NCBI GenBank assembly: GCA_024223125.1
Contig: JAAEOP010000030.1
Location: 1 to 38,708, forward strand
DNA: 38,708 bases
Direction: 5' to 3'
DNA from: Chloroflexota bacterium
Lineage (GTDB): Bacteria; Chloroflexota; Anaerolineae; Promineifilales; Promineifilaceae
Shown here: in pieces, positions 32,044 to 38,708 of the stretch
Layout: each line of letters begins with the position of its first letter
How positions within the stretch are numbered: position 1 is the stretch's first letter
Made by a program: the position numbers and the translations under genes
The notes under the pieces: generated by a model
Seen by the model: only the letters and a program-made list of their open reading frames with translations
Told to the model about the DNA's origin: nothing
The model's database searches: none

Positions 32044-32516
32044 AACAAAAACTGGGCGATATGGGGGTTGTTACCCATCGTCTGGAAGATTTGGTGAATT
32101 GGGGACGCTCTAACGCGATGTGGCCTTTGTTGTTTGGTCTGGCTTGCTGCGCTATTGAAATGATGGGGTCGCAGGCGGCTCATTATGACGCTTCCCGTTT
32201 TGGCATGGAGTTGAATCGGCCGTCGCCCCGTCAGGCAGATTTGATGATTGTGGCCGGCCGTGTCTCCCGCAAAATGGCCCCGGTGGTACGCCGTTTGTAT
32301 GACCAGATGCCAGAACCGAAATGGGTTATTGCCATGGGGGATTGCGCTTCTTGCGGTGGTATTTTCAATAATTATGCCATCGTGCAAGGTGTGGATGAAA
32401 TTGTGCCGGTGGATGTGTATGTGGCCGGCTGCCCGCCACGCCCGGAAGCGTTGCTCAATGGCATTATGACGCTGCATGAAAAAGTCCGCAGCGAGAAATT
32501 GACGAAGTACGCTTAA
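32034..32516 (+). CDS. nuoB: NADH-quinone oxidoreductase subunit B
   Basis: A 160-residue subunit that carries the terminal [4Fe-4S] cluster N2 next to the quinone site. The four ligands are visible as C38-C39 in [10 protein letters not shown], one of the Cys in MGDCASCGG (C104; C107 also present) and C133 in AGCPPRPE. The start is ATG 32034 inside the end of nuoA, preceded by GGGGGTG; an in-frame ATG at 32007 would add residues without conservation. Confidence 0.96.
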   Translation: MGLEQKLGDMGVVTHRLEDLVNWGRSNAMWPLLFGLACCAIEMMGSQAAHYDASRFGMELNRPSPRQADLMIVAGRVSRKMAPVVRRLYDQMPEPKWVIAMGDCASCGGIFNNYAIVQGVDEIVPVDVYVAGCPPRPEALLNGIMTLHEKVRSEKLTKYA

Positions 32517-32530
32517 AGGAAGACTTTCTT

Positions 32531-33052
32531 ATGAGTCAGGATAAGCTCGTTGTAGAAAAGATTACGGCCGTATTACCCGAAGCTGTCACGGCCGTAGAAG
32601 ATTTTCGCGGGGAACAAACCCTCTTCCTCCAAAAAGAGACTTTCAAACAAGTATGTCTGTTGCTGCGGGATGACGAAGCGCTGCAATATAATTTCCTTTC
32701 TGACATTGTGGCTGATGATTATTTGCCCGAATTTCCCCGTTTTGCCGTGAGCTACCATCTCTATTCCATTCCCAAAAAACACCGCTTGCGTTTGCGCTTA
32801 TGGGTAGAAGACCCAGAGAAAGGACCGGAAACGGTCGGCGACGTGTGGGCCATTGCCACCTGGCTAGAAATGGAAGTATGGGATTTGATGGGCATTCGTT
32901 TTGGCAATAATAACAGCCTGCGCCGTCTATTCATGCCTGAAGATTGGCAAGGCCACCCCCTACGAAAAGATTATCCTCTAGGGTATGAAGAAGTCCAATT
33001 CTCCTTTAACTGGCAAGAAATTAACGCCAAAAAACCCTACGCGAAGGATTGA
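32531..33052 (+). CDS. nuoC: NADH-quinone oxidoreductase subunit C
   Basis: A 173-residue peripheral-arm subunit of complex I. FLSDIVADDY, the Y-HLYS strand region and the C-terminal FMPEDWQGHPLRKDYPLG signature identify it. It is separate from nuoD. AAGGAAG precedes the ATG. A heptamer array fills the gap to nuoD. Confidence 0.95.
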   Translation: MSQDKLVVEKITAVLPEAVTAVEDFRGEQTLFLQKETFKQVCLLLRDDEALQYNFLSDIVADDYLPEFPRFAVSYHLYSIPKKHRLRLRLWVEDPEKGPETVGDVWAIATWLEMEVWDLMGIRFGNNNSLRRLFMPEDWQGHPLRKDYPLGYEEVQFSFNWQEINAKKPYAKD

Positions 33053-33056
33053 TCCC

Positions 33057-33119
33057 GTGAGCTGTGAACCGTAATCCGAACACGGTATACGGAACAGAGT
33101 ATACGGAACACGAAATAGA
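33057..33119 (+). repeat. Heptamer array between nuoC and nuoD
   Basis: After a first GTGAGCT come GTGAACC, GTAATCC, GAACACG, GTATACG, GAACAGA, GTATACG, GAACACG and AAATAGA in unbroken 7-bp phase (33064-33119). The array begins 4 nt after the nuoC stop and ends at the nuoD ribosome-binding site. Confidence 0.9.
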
Positions 33120-33126
33120 GGAAACC

Positions 33127-34383
33127 ATGCAACTACCCTCCGGCGGAGATACCATACAAGAATTGACCGTTGAGGAACTCCGGGCCAAAGTAGGCACGGG
33201 GATGGAAATTGAGGATGCGGAAGAGAACCTGCTTTTGAGTATGGGGCCGCAGCATCCCAGTACTCATGGAGTGCTGCGTTTGCTGTTGGAACTTGAAGGC
33301 GAAAACGTGGTTAATATGGCCCCCGATATTGGCTTCCTTCATACCGGGGTAGAAAAAACGGCCGAATCCAAAACCTACACCCAAGCCCTTGTTCTCACCG
33401 ACCGGCTGGATTACCTTTCCCCCATGTCCAACAACCTGGGCTACATCATGGCCGTGGAAAAATTGTTGGGGGTGGAACCAACACCACGTGCCCAGGCTAT
33501 TCGGGTGATATTAGCTGAATTGGCCCGTGTCTCCAGCCATCTGGTCTGGTTAGGAACCCACGCGCTTGATCTAGCGGCCATGTCAGTCTTCCTTTACTGT
33601 TTCCGTGAACGAGAATACATTTTAGATGTGTTTGAAATGTGCGCTGGACAGCGGATGATGGTTAGTTACTTCCGTCCCGGCGGTTTGTGGCGCGATTTAC
33701 CGGAAGAGTTTGAACCAGCCATTCGTCAATTTCTGGATTTTATGCCTGCCCGTATTGCTGATTATGAAGCGTTGACCAAACGGAATCCCATCTGGTTGCA
33801 ACGCACAAAAGACATTGGTGTAGTTTCGGCCGAGGATGCTGTTTCTTGGGGTTTTACCGGGCCAACCCTGCGTGGGTCTGGCGTGGATTGGGATATACGT
33901 AAGTCGCACCCATATGCCGGGTATGAGCAATATGCGTTTGATGTACCTGTGGAAACAGACGGGGACGTGTACGCTCGTTATCGTTGCCGGATGGAAGAAA
34001 TGCGGCAAAGTTTACGTATCATTGAACAGGTGATGGACAAACTGCCCGACGGCCCGGTGAATATTGATAATCGTAAAATTGTGCCCCCGCCGCGAGCCGA
34101 ATTAGGCCGCAGTATGGAGGCCGTTATCCATCACTTCAAACTGTGGACAGAAGGATTTGACGTTCCGGCTGGCTATGTTTACCAGAGCGTGGAGTCGCCA
34201 CGTGGGGAATTTGGCGTTTATTTGCGCGGCGATGGCGGACCGAAGCCGGCGCGCTGCCATTTCCGTACCCCGTCTTATGTACATCTGGCTTCGCTGCCGC
34301 ATATGTCTAAAGGGGGATTTATAGCTGATGTGGTTTCGATTATTGGGTCTGTGGACATTGTTTTGGGTGAGATTGATAGATAA
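33127..34383 (+). CDS. nuoD: NADH-quinone oxidoreductase subunit D
   Basis: 418 residues. The 49-kDa subunit forms part of the quinone-binding chamber. GPQHPSTHGVLRLLLELEGE, DIGFLHTGVEK, DRLDYLSPMSNNLGY and the C-terminal SIIGSVDIVLGEIDR are characteristic. The start is placed at ATG 33127, with GAGGAAA upstream. An in-frame GTG at 33064 would add 21 residues encoded wholly by the heptamer array, which are unlikely to be part of the protein. Confidence 0.96.
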   Translation: MQLPSGGDTIQELTVEELRAKVGTGMEIEDAEENLLLSMGPQHPSTHGVLRLLLELEGENVVNMAPDIGFLHTGVEKTAESKTYTQALVLTDRLDYLSPMSNNLGYIMAVEKLLGVEPTPRAQAIRVILAELARVSSHLVWLGTHALDLAAMSVFLYCFREREYILDVFEMCAGQRMMVSYFRPGGLWRDLPEEFEPAIRQFLDFMPARIADYEALTKRNPIWLQRTKDIGVVSAEDAVSWGFTGPTLRGSGVDWDIRKSHPYAGYEQYAFDVPVETDGDVYARYRCRMEEMRQSLRIIEQVMDKLPDGPVNIDNRKIVPPPRAELGRSMEAVIHHFKLWTEGFDVPAGYVYQSVESPRGEFGVYLRGDGGPKPARCHFRTPSYVHLASLPHMSKGGFIADVVSIIGSVDIVLGEIDR

Positions 34384-34431
34384 GTAGCAACTTACAAATA
34401 GCAAACAGCAAGTTGCAAGTAGCGAGTTTGT
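34383..34431 (+). repeat. Heptamer array between nuoD and nuoE
   Basis: AGTAGCA, ACTTACA, AATAGCA, AACAGCA, AGTTGCA, AGTAGCG and AGTTTGT run in perfect 7-bp phase from the nuoD stop to the nuoE start. Confidence 0.9.
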
Positions 34432-34432
34432 G

Positions 34433-34978
34433 ATGACGTTTAATGAGAAATATGCAGAAGAGATAGAGGGGATACTCGGCCGTTTTCCGCACAAGAAGTC
34501 GGCCGTACTGCCCCTCATGCACCTGGCCCAACATCATTATGGGTATATGAGCCGGGAAGCGATGCGAGAAGTGGCGGCCGTTTTGGATTTGGACCCCACT
34601 CATATTTTGTCTTTGGCCGGTTTTTACACCCTTTATTATGAAGATCCGGTGGGCCAATATGTGTTGGAAATTTGCAACGATCTAGCCTGCGCTTTGCGGG
34701 GAGCGGATGAGTTTGTGAAAATGGCCTCCGACAAGTTAGGCGTCGGTGTAGATGAGACGACAGCGGACGGTCTGTTTACGATTAAAACGGTGATGTGTCT
34801 GGCAGCCTGTGATCGAGCGCCTATGTTGCAATGTAATTTGAAATTTGAAGAGAATTTAGATGAAGCCAAGTTTGACGCCCTTTTGGCCCGGCTGCGGGAA
34901 CGGGCGACAAATGGCGAGGGTACGGCCGTACCCTCCGTCGTTGAAAAAGTAACCGCCTATGCTAAAGCAGGTAAGTGA
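34433..34978 (+). CDS. nuoE: NADH-quinone oxidoreductase subunit E
   Basis: A thioredoxin-like [2Fe-2S] subunit of the NADH-oxidising module, about 181 residues. The cluster ligands are C81 and C86 (CNDLAC) and C122 and C126 (CLAAC), the expected C-x4-C and C-x3-C pairs. LMHLAQHHYGYMSREAM and SLAGFYTLYY are typical. The start is ATG 34433; GTG 34430 directly before it is an alternative. There is no clear Shine-Dalgarno, because the upstream gap is a heptamer array. Confidence 0.95.
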   Translation: MTFNEKYAEEIEGILGRFPHKKSAVLPLMHLAQHHYGYMSREAMREVAAVLDLDPTHILSLAGFYTLYYEDPVGQYVLEICNDLACALRGADEFVKMASDKLGVGVDETTADGLFTIKTVMCLAACDRAPMLQCNLKFEENLDEAKFDALLARLRERATNGEGTAVPSVVEKVTAYAKAGK

Positions 34979-35064
34979 CCGTCCGCAAATAAGATAGCGG
35001 AATTGTGCGGACGGTTTAGAGTAAGCGGCCTCCTGATCAGATAAATTATTGTTGACCGCTTACT
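34978..35064 (+). promoter_or_regulatory. Two long-loop inverted repeats between nuoE and nuoF
   Basis: ACCGTCCGCA (34978-34987) pairs with TGCGGACGGT (35006-35015), loop 18. AGTAAGCGG (35020-35028) pairs with CCGCTTACT (35056-35064), loop 27. TCCGC (34982-34986) could instead pair with GCGGA at 34997-35001. The second right arm touches the nuoF AAGGAG. The arrangement resembles the leader of the MFS gene at 4938. Confidence 0.6.
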
Positions 35065-35075
35065 AAGGAGTGACG

Positions 35076-36377
35076 ATGGCCCACATTTTGTTACGTCACC
35101 GAGATGTTGAAAACATCAAAAAGCTAGATGTCTACCGCGAACATGGCGGCTATGACGCTTTGCAAAAAGTCTTGGCAATGCAGCCGGCCGAAGTGATTGA
35201 CATTGTGAAAGCGTCTGGTTTACGCGGCCGTGGCGGGGCTGGTTTTCCTACTGGCTTAAAGTGGAGTTTCATCCCCAAAGCCGCCGAAGAAGTTTATATC
35301 ATTATCAATACTGATGAATCGGAAATGGGTACCTTCAAAGACCGGGAACTGTTGCAGCAAAATCCGCATCAGGTCATTGAAGGCGCTTTAATTGCCGCTT
35401 ACGCTGTCGGCGCCAAACGCATGTACAACTATATGCGCGGCGAGTTTATGGATGCTGGCTATGCCTTTGAAGAAGCAATTAAAGAATGTTATGAAGCCGG
35501 TATTTTGGGCGAGAATATTCTGGGCACAGATTTTAGCTGCGACCTGGCGCCCTACTATGGAGCGGGCGCTTATATTTGTGGCGAAGAAACAGCCCTGCTA
35601 AATTCGTTAATGGGTGAATTAGGGCAGCCATGGTCCAAACCGCCGTTCCCGGCCATTGAAGGTTTGTATCACAAGCCGACGGTGGTGAATAACACCGAAA
35701 CGTTGGCCAATGTACCGCCCATCATTAACAATGGGGCGGATTGGTACCGGGAAATGGGGACAGAAAGAAGCGCCGGCCCCAAGATTGTATGTTTGAGTGG
35801 TCATATCAATAAGCCTGGTAATTATGAAGTCATTATGGGCACGTCGTATCGTGACATTATTTTTAACGATGAATTCGGCGGCGGTATTCCCAATGGCAAG
35901 AAATTTAAGGCGCTTCTGCCCAGCGGCGGCTCCGGCCCGGTTGTGAAGGAAGACGCCCTAGACGCCCCTTTGACGTATGAGGGGTTGGATGCGTTTGGCT
36001 CGGTGATGGGGTCGGCGTCCCTTGTGGTCATGGATGAAACGACAGATATGGTTTGGATGGCAATGAAGTGCGCCCATTTTTTTAAGCATGAATCGTGTGG
36101 TAAATGTACACCTTGCCGTGAAGGCACCTTCTGGATGGATAAGTTGCTGCACAAAATTTATCATGGGCACGGTACGGCAGAAGATGTACGTGTGTTGAAG
36201 AGTGTGGCCGGTCAGATTGGCGGCCGTACCCTTTGTGCTTTAGGCGATTTTGCCATCAACCCGGCGCTGAGTACCATTAAACATTTCCCAGAAGAGTATG
36301 AAGCGAAGGTGAAAGGGAATAAGCCTGTGAATGGGGCGGTGGATAGTGTTCAGTATTCAGTAAGCAGTGTTCAGTAA
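35076..36377 (+). CDS. nuoF: NADH-quinone oxidoreductase subunit F
   Basis: About 433 residues. NADH and FMN are bound through [16 protein letters not shown] and [17 protein letters not shown], and the [4Fe-4S] cluster N3 uses [11 protein letters not shown] plus a later Cys (GRTLCALGD). It is the electron entry subunit. The start is ATG 35076, 5 nt after AAGGAG. The C-terminal end [11 protein letters not shown] is read from a heptamer array (36345-36377), so it is probably a repeat-derived tail. Confidence 0.96.
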   Translation: MAHILLRHRDVENIKKLDVYREHGGYDALQKVLAMQPAEVIDIVKASGLRGRGGAGFPTGLKWSFIPKAAEEVYIIINTDESEMGTFKDRELLQQNPHQVIEGALIAAYAVGAKRMYNYMRGEFMDAGYAFEEAIKECYEAGILGENILGTDFSCDLAPYYGAGAYICGEETALLNSLMGELGQPWSKPPFPAIEGLYHKPTVVNNTETLANVPPIINNGADWYREMGTERSAGPKIVCLSGHINKPGNYEVIMGTSYRDIIFNDEFGGGIPNGKKFKALLPSGGSGPVVKEDALDAPLTYEGLDAFGSVMGSASLVVMDETTDMVWMAMKCAHFFKHESCGKCTPCREGTFWMDKLLHKIYHGHGTAEDVRVLKSVAGQIGGRTLCALGDFAINPALSTIKHFPEEYEAKVKGNKPVNGAVDSVQYSVSSVQ

Positions 36378-36400
36378 TGGTGACTGATTACCGATAACCA
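36345..36400 (+). repeat. Heptamer array across the nuoF stop codon
   Basis: AGTGTTC, AGTATTC, AGTAAGC, AGTGTTC, AGTAATG, GTGACTG, ATTACCG and ATAACCA follow in 7-bp phase. The first 33 nt encode the end of NuoF including its stop; the rest fills most of the gap to nuoG. Confidence 0.9.
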
Positions 36401-36424
36401 AAAAACGAGCGGAAGAGAATTCGC

Positions 36425-38708
36425 ATGAGTGATGATTTGGTAACTTTGACGATTGACGGCGTGGAACTTAGCGTCCCTAAGGGGATGCTGGTGGTGGACG
36501 CCGCGAAGAAGATTGGGAACGATATTCCCGTTTTTTGCTACCATCCCAAATTGGAACCGGTAGGAATGTGCCGCATGTGCCTGGTGGAAATTGGGCTGCC
36601 GATGCGGGACCGGGTTACCGGAGAGTTGATGTTGGAGGATGACGGCTCTCCGAAGTTGAATTTTGGGCGTGGGATGCAAACCGGCTGTACGGTGGTCGTA
36701 AGTGAAGGGATGGTGGTGCGAACCCAGACGGAGCCGGTGGATGAGGCTCGTGAGGATATGATTGAGTTTTTGCTCTCCAGTCATCCGCTAGATTGCCCAG
36801 TTTGTGATAAGGGTGGGGAATGTCCGCTGCAAAATTTGACAATGGCTTATGGCAACGGTTCCAGCCGCATGGATTTTGCTTTGAAGTTGAAGATGGATAA
36901 GCATGTGCCGTTGGGCGAGATGATTACTCTGGATCGGGAGCGGTGTATTCAATGCGCTCGCTGTATTCGCTTCCAGGAAGAAATTGTAGACGACCCAGTG
37001 ATACGCTTTCACAATCGCGGCCGTAGCCTGGAAATTGTTACCTTATCTGAACCTGGTTTTGACAGTTATTGGAGCGGCAATACAACAGATCTTTGCCCGG
37101 TGGGCGCTCTGACATCGAGTGATTTTCGTTTTGGGGCACGGCCGTGGGAACTTATCCCCGTCGCCTCTATTTCTGTCCATTCAGCAGCCGGAGCCAACCT
37201 GGCCATGTGTACCCGCCGGGAAGCGAAGACAGGCGGCCGTTCTGTTATCAAGCGCATCATGCCCCGGCAAAATGAACAGGTCAACGAAGTGTGGATTCAT
37301 GATCGGGATCGCTTTGTTCATCACTTTGCCGACGCGCCTGACCGCTTGCAGAAGCCAATGGTGCGTAAAAATGGTGAATTGGCAGAGGTGAGTTGGGATG
37401 AAGCGTTGGAACTGGTTGCCAGAAAATTAAATGGATTGGGTACAGAAGCGGCCGGACTCAGCGGCGACCGTTTGAGCAATGAAGATTTGTTCATGTTCCA
37501 AAAACTGCTGCGTGAAGGTGTCAAGACGCCCCATGTAGACTTGGGCAATCGCCGTCTGTTGGGTGGCGACGTAACTGCTCAAGTGGGAATCAGCAGCGAC
37601 AGTAATCTGGCAGATTTAGGGGCTGGGGACGCCATCATCGTCGTCGCCTCCGATTTGCATGAAGAAGAACCGATTTGGTGGCTGCGTACTAAACAGGCGG
37701 CCGAGCGGGGAGCGATATTGGTGACGGTGAATGTGCGCCCAACCCGTTTGGATAAATTTGCCGCGCACACGATTCAATATAAACCGGGGCAAGTTGTGGC
37801 TACGGTACGCCAATTGGTGAACGCTACCAAAGTGGACACTGACTCGACTGATCCGGACGGGATTGCGGCCGCGGCCGACGCCCTGATTAAAGCCAACAAT
37901 ATCGTCGCTTTCTACGGGGCCGAAGGATTGACGCTGCCGGAGACGGAAGCATTGGCCCAACTGTTGGGCAATCTGCTGTTGGTGAAGGCGGAAGAGGCTC
38001 ATGCCGGCCGCAAAAATAATGGTCTAATTGCGGTGTGGCCGCACAATAACACACAAGGCGCCTGGGATATGGGTATTCATCCTGCGTATAGTCCTGGGTA
38101 TAAAGCGTTAGATAACCCCGGCAGAGATGCAGCGACGATTTACGCCGGTGTAAAATCTGGCGAAGTGAAGGCGTTATATGTGGCCGGAACGGATCCGGTG
38201 GGCGACGGCCGTTTGGCAAATCGCGGTCAACTGGAATTTCTGGTCGTTCAAGAACTGTTCCTGACCGAAACGGCGCAATTGGCGGATGTGGTTTTGCCGG
38301 CCCAAAGTTGGGCGGAACGAGACGGCACATTTACCAGCGGTGAACGGCGGGTGCAGCGCTATTATCCGGCCATTCAACCATTGGGCGAATGCCGCGAAGA
38401 TTGGCGTATTTTTGCCCAAATCGGCGAAAAATTGGGCTTGGGCAAACCGGCCTTTGCCGCCAGTCTCATTTTCCGAGATATAAGTAAAGCTGTGCCTCAG
38501 TACAAGGGTATGGATTATCGTTCGTTGGCCCGTGTCGAAGAGCAGTGGCCGATTATTGGCCGTGATGATTTGTATTATGGCGGTACGTCTTACGAGAATA
38601 AATCGGGGTTGGGGCAGCAATGGGCAGCGGCCGCAGAGTCTGGCAATGTGAATTTGTTTGAAGTGGGGGAGACGGCCGTAGCCAATATTAACGGTCTATC
38701 TCTCGTAC
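36425..38708 (+). CDS. nuoG: NADH-quinone oxidoreductase subunit G, 3' end beyond the window
   Basis: An open frame of 761 codons continues through the right edge. The N-terminus binds a [2Fe-2S] cluster (CYHPKLEPVGMCRMC, then GCT), followed by the His/Cys cluster motif (HPLDCPVCDKGGECPLQN), a four-Cys group (CIQCARC and DLCPVGAL), and a long molybdopterin-oxidoreductase-like region (GELAEVSWDEALELV, then ADVVLPAQSWAERDGTFTSGERRVQ). It carries electrons from NuoF toward NuoB. The start ATG 36425 has GGAAGAG upstream. No stop occurs before 38708; nuoH and the later membrane subunits presumably follow. Confidence 0.95.
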   Translation, partial: MSDDLVTLTIDGVELSVPKGMLVVDAAKKIGNDIPVFCYHPKLEPVGMCRMCLVEIGLPMRDRVTGELMLEDDGSPKLNFGRGMQTGCTVVVSEGMVVRTQTEPVDEAREDMIEFLLSSHPLDCPVCDKGGECPLQNLTMAYGNGSSRMDFALKLKMDKHVPLGEMITLDRERCIQCARCIRFQEEIVDDPVIRFHNRGRSLEIVTLSEPGFDSYWSGNTTDLCPVGALTSSDFRFGARPWELIPVASISVHSAAGANLAMCTRREAKTGGRSVIKRIMPRQNEQVNEVWIHDRDRFVHHFADAPDRLQKPMVRKNGELAEVSWDEALELVARKLNGLGTEAAGLSGDRLSNEDLFMFQKLLREGVKTPHVDLGNRRLLGGDVTAQVGISSDSNLADLGAGDAIIVVASDLHEEEPIWWLRTKQAAERGAILVTVNVRPTRLDKFAAHTIQYKPGQVVATVRQLVNATKVDTDSTDPDGIAAAADALIKANNIVAFYGAEGLTLPETEALAQLLGNLLLVKAEEAHAGRKNNGLIAVWPHNNTQGAWDMGIHPAYSPGYKALDNPGRDAATIYAGVKSGEVKALYVAGTDPVGDGRLANRGQLEFLVVQELFLTETAQLADVVLPAQSWAERDGTFTSGERRVQRYYPAIQPLGECREDWRIFAQIGEKLGLGKPAFAASLIFRDISKAVPQYKGMDYRSLARVEEQWPIIGRDDLYYGGTSYENKSGLGQQWAAAAESGNVNLFEVGETAVANINGLSLV

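Overview
The window looks like core bacterial chromosome, most likely from a Chloroflexota bacterium (Anaerolineae-like). That placement is an inference from recalled protein families, near-balanced base composition, a fused alpha-beta glycyl-tRNA synthetase and abundant cytoplasmic signalling proteins; no database search was possible.

Layout. 1-129: 5' end of a minus-strand gene, possibly a transposase. 333-455: tRNA-Pro(CGG) and its terminator. 464-1207 (minus): metallophosphoesterase. 1355-3109: tsaE-tsaB-rimI (t6A tRNA modification and acetylation). 3160-4176: sugar-nucleotide epimerase. 4275-6504: ArsR-like regulator and an MFS exporter, separated by a hairpin-rich leader. 6767-9520: dnaX-ybaB-recR. 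9570-9691: tRNA-Gln(TTG) and terminator. 9723-10730: wrecked Ser/Thr kinase-ATPase-TPR gene. 10743-14741: PAS histidine kinase, shortened glmU, cdd, a convergent GNAT gene and recO. 14843-18324: single-domain response regulator and fused glyQS. 18541-25270: a compact signalling operon. 25434-27434: membrane Ser/Thr kinase with five identical-length repeats. 27578-31269: dnaG-rpoD. 31663 to the right edge: nuoABCDEFG of respiratory complex I, with nuoG cut by the window end.

The best candidate for an undescribed system is 18.5-25.3 kb, possibly extending to 27.4 kb. It encodes an nSTAND NTPase with an apparent effector-associated domain, ending in a histidine-kinase-like region that has lost its phospho-accepting His. 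Next come a related, intact FHA-cNMP-cNMP-histidine kinase and two response-regulator/class III nucleotide cyclases. The layout suggests a loop in which the kinase controls cyclases whose product binds back to the kinase. The downstream Ser/Thr kinase could supply the phosphothreonine ligand of the FHA domain.

Two genome-scale signatures overlie the genes. The palindrome ACGGCCGT occurs about 60 times by eye, roughly a hundredfold above chance. Short tandem arrays with a strict 7-bp period, each with its own consensus, sit at gene junctions and sometimes form the C-terminal codons of the upstream gene (TsaB, GlmU, NuoF). Other points of interest are a dnaX A-AAA-AAG slippery site, probable leaderless starts for dnaX and recO, and long-loop inverted repeats placed just before Shine-Dalgarno sites.
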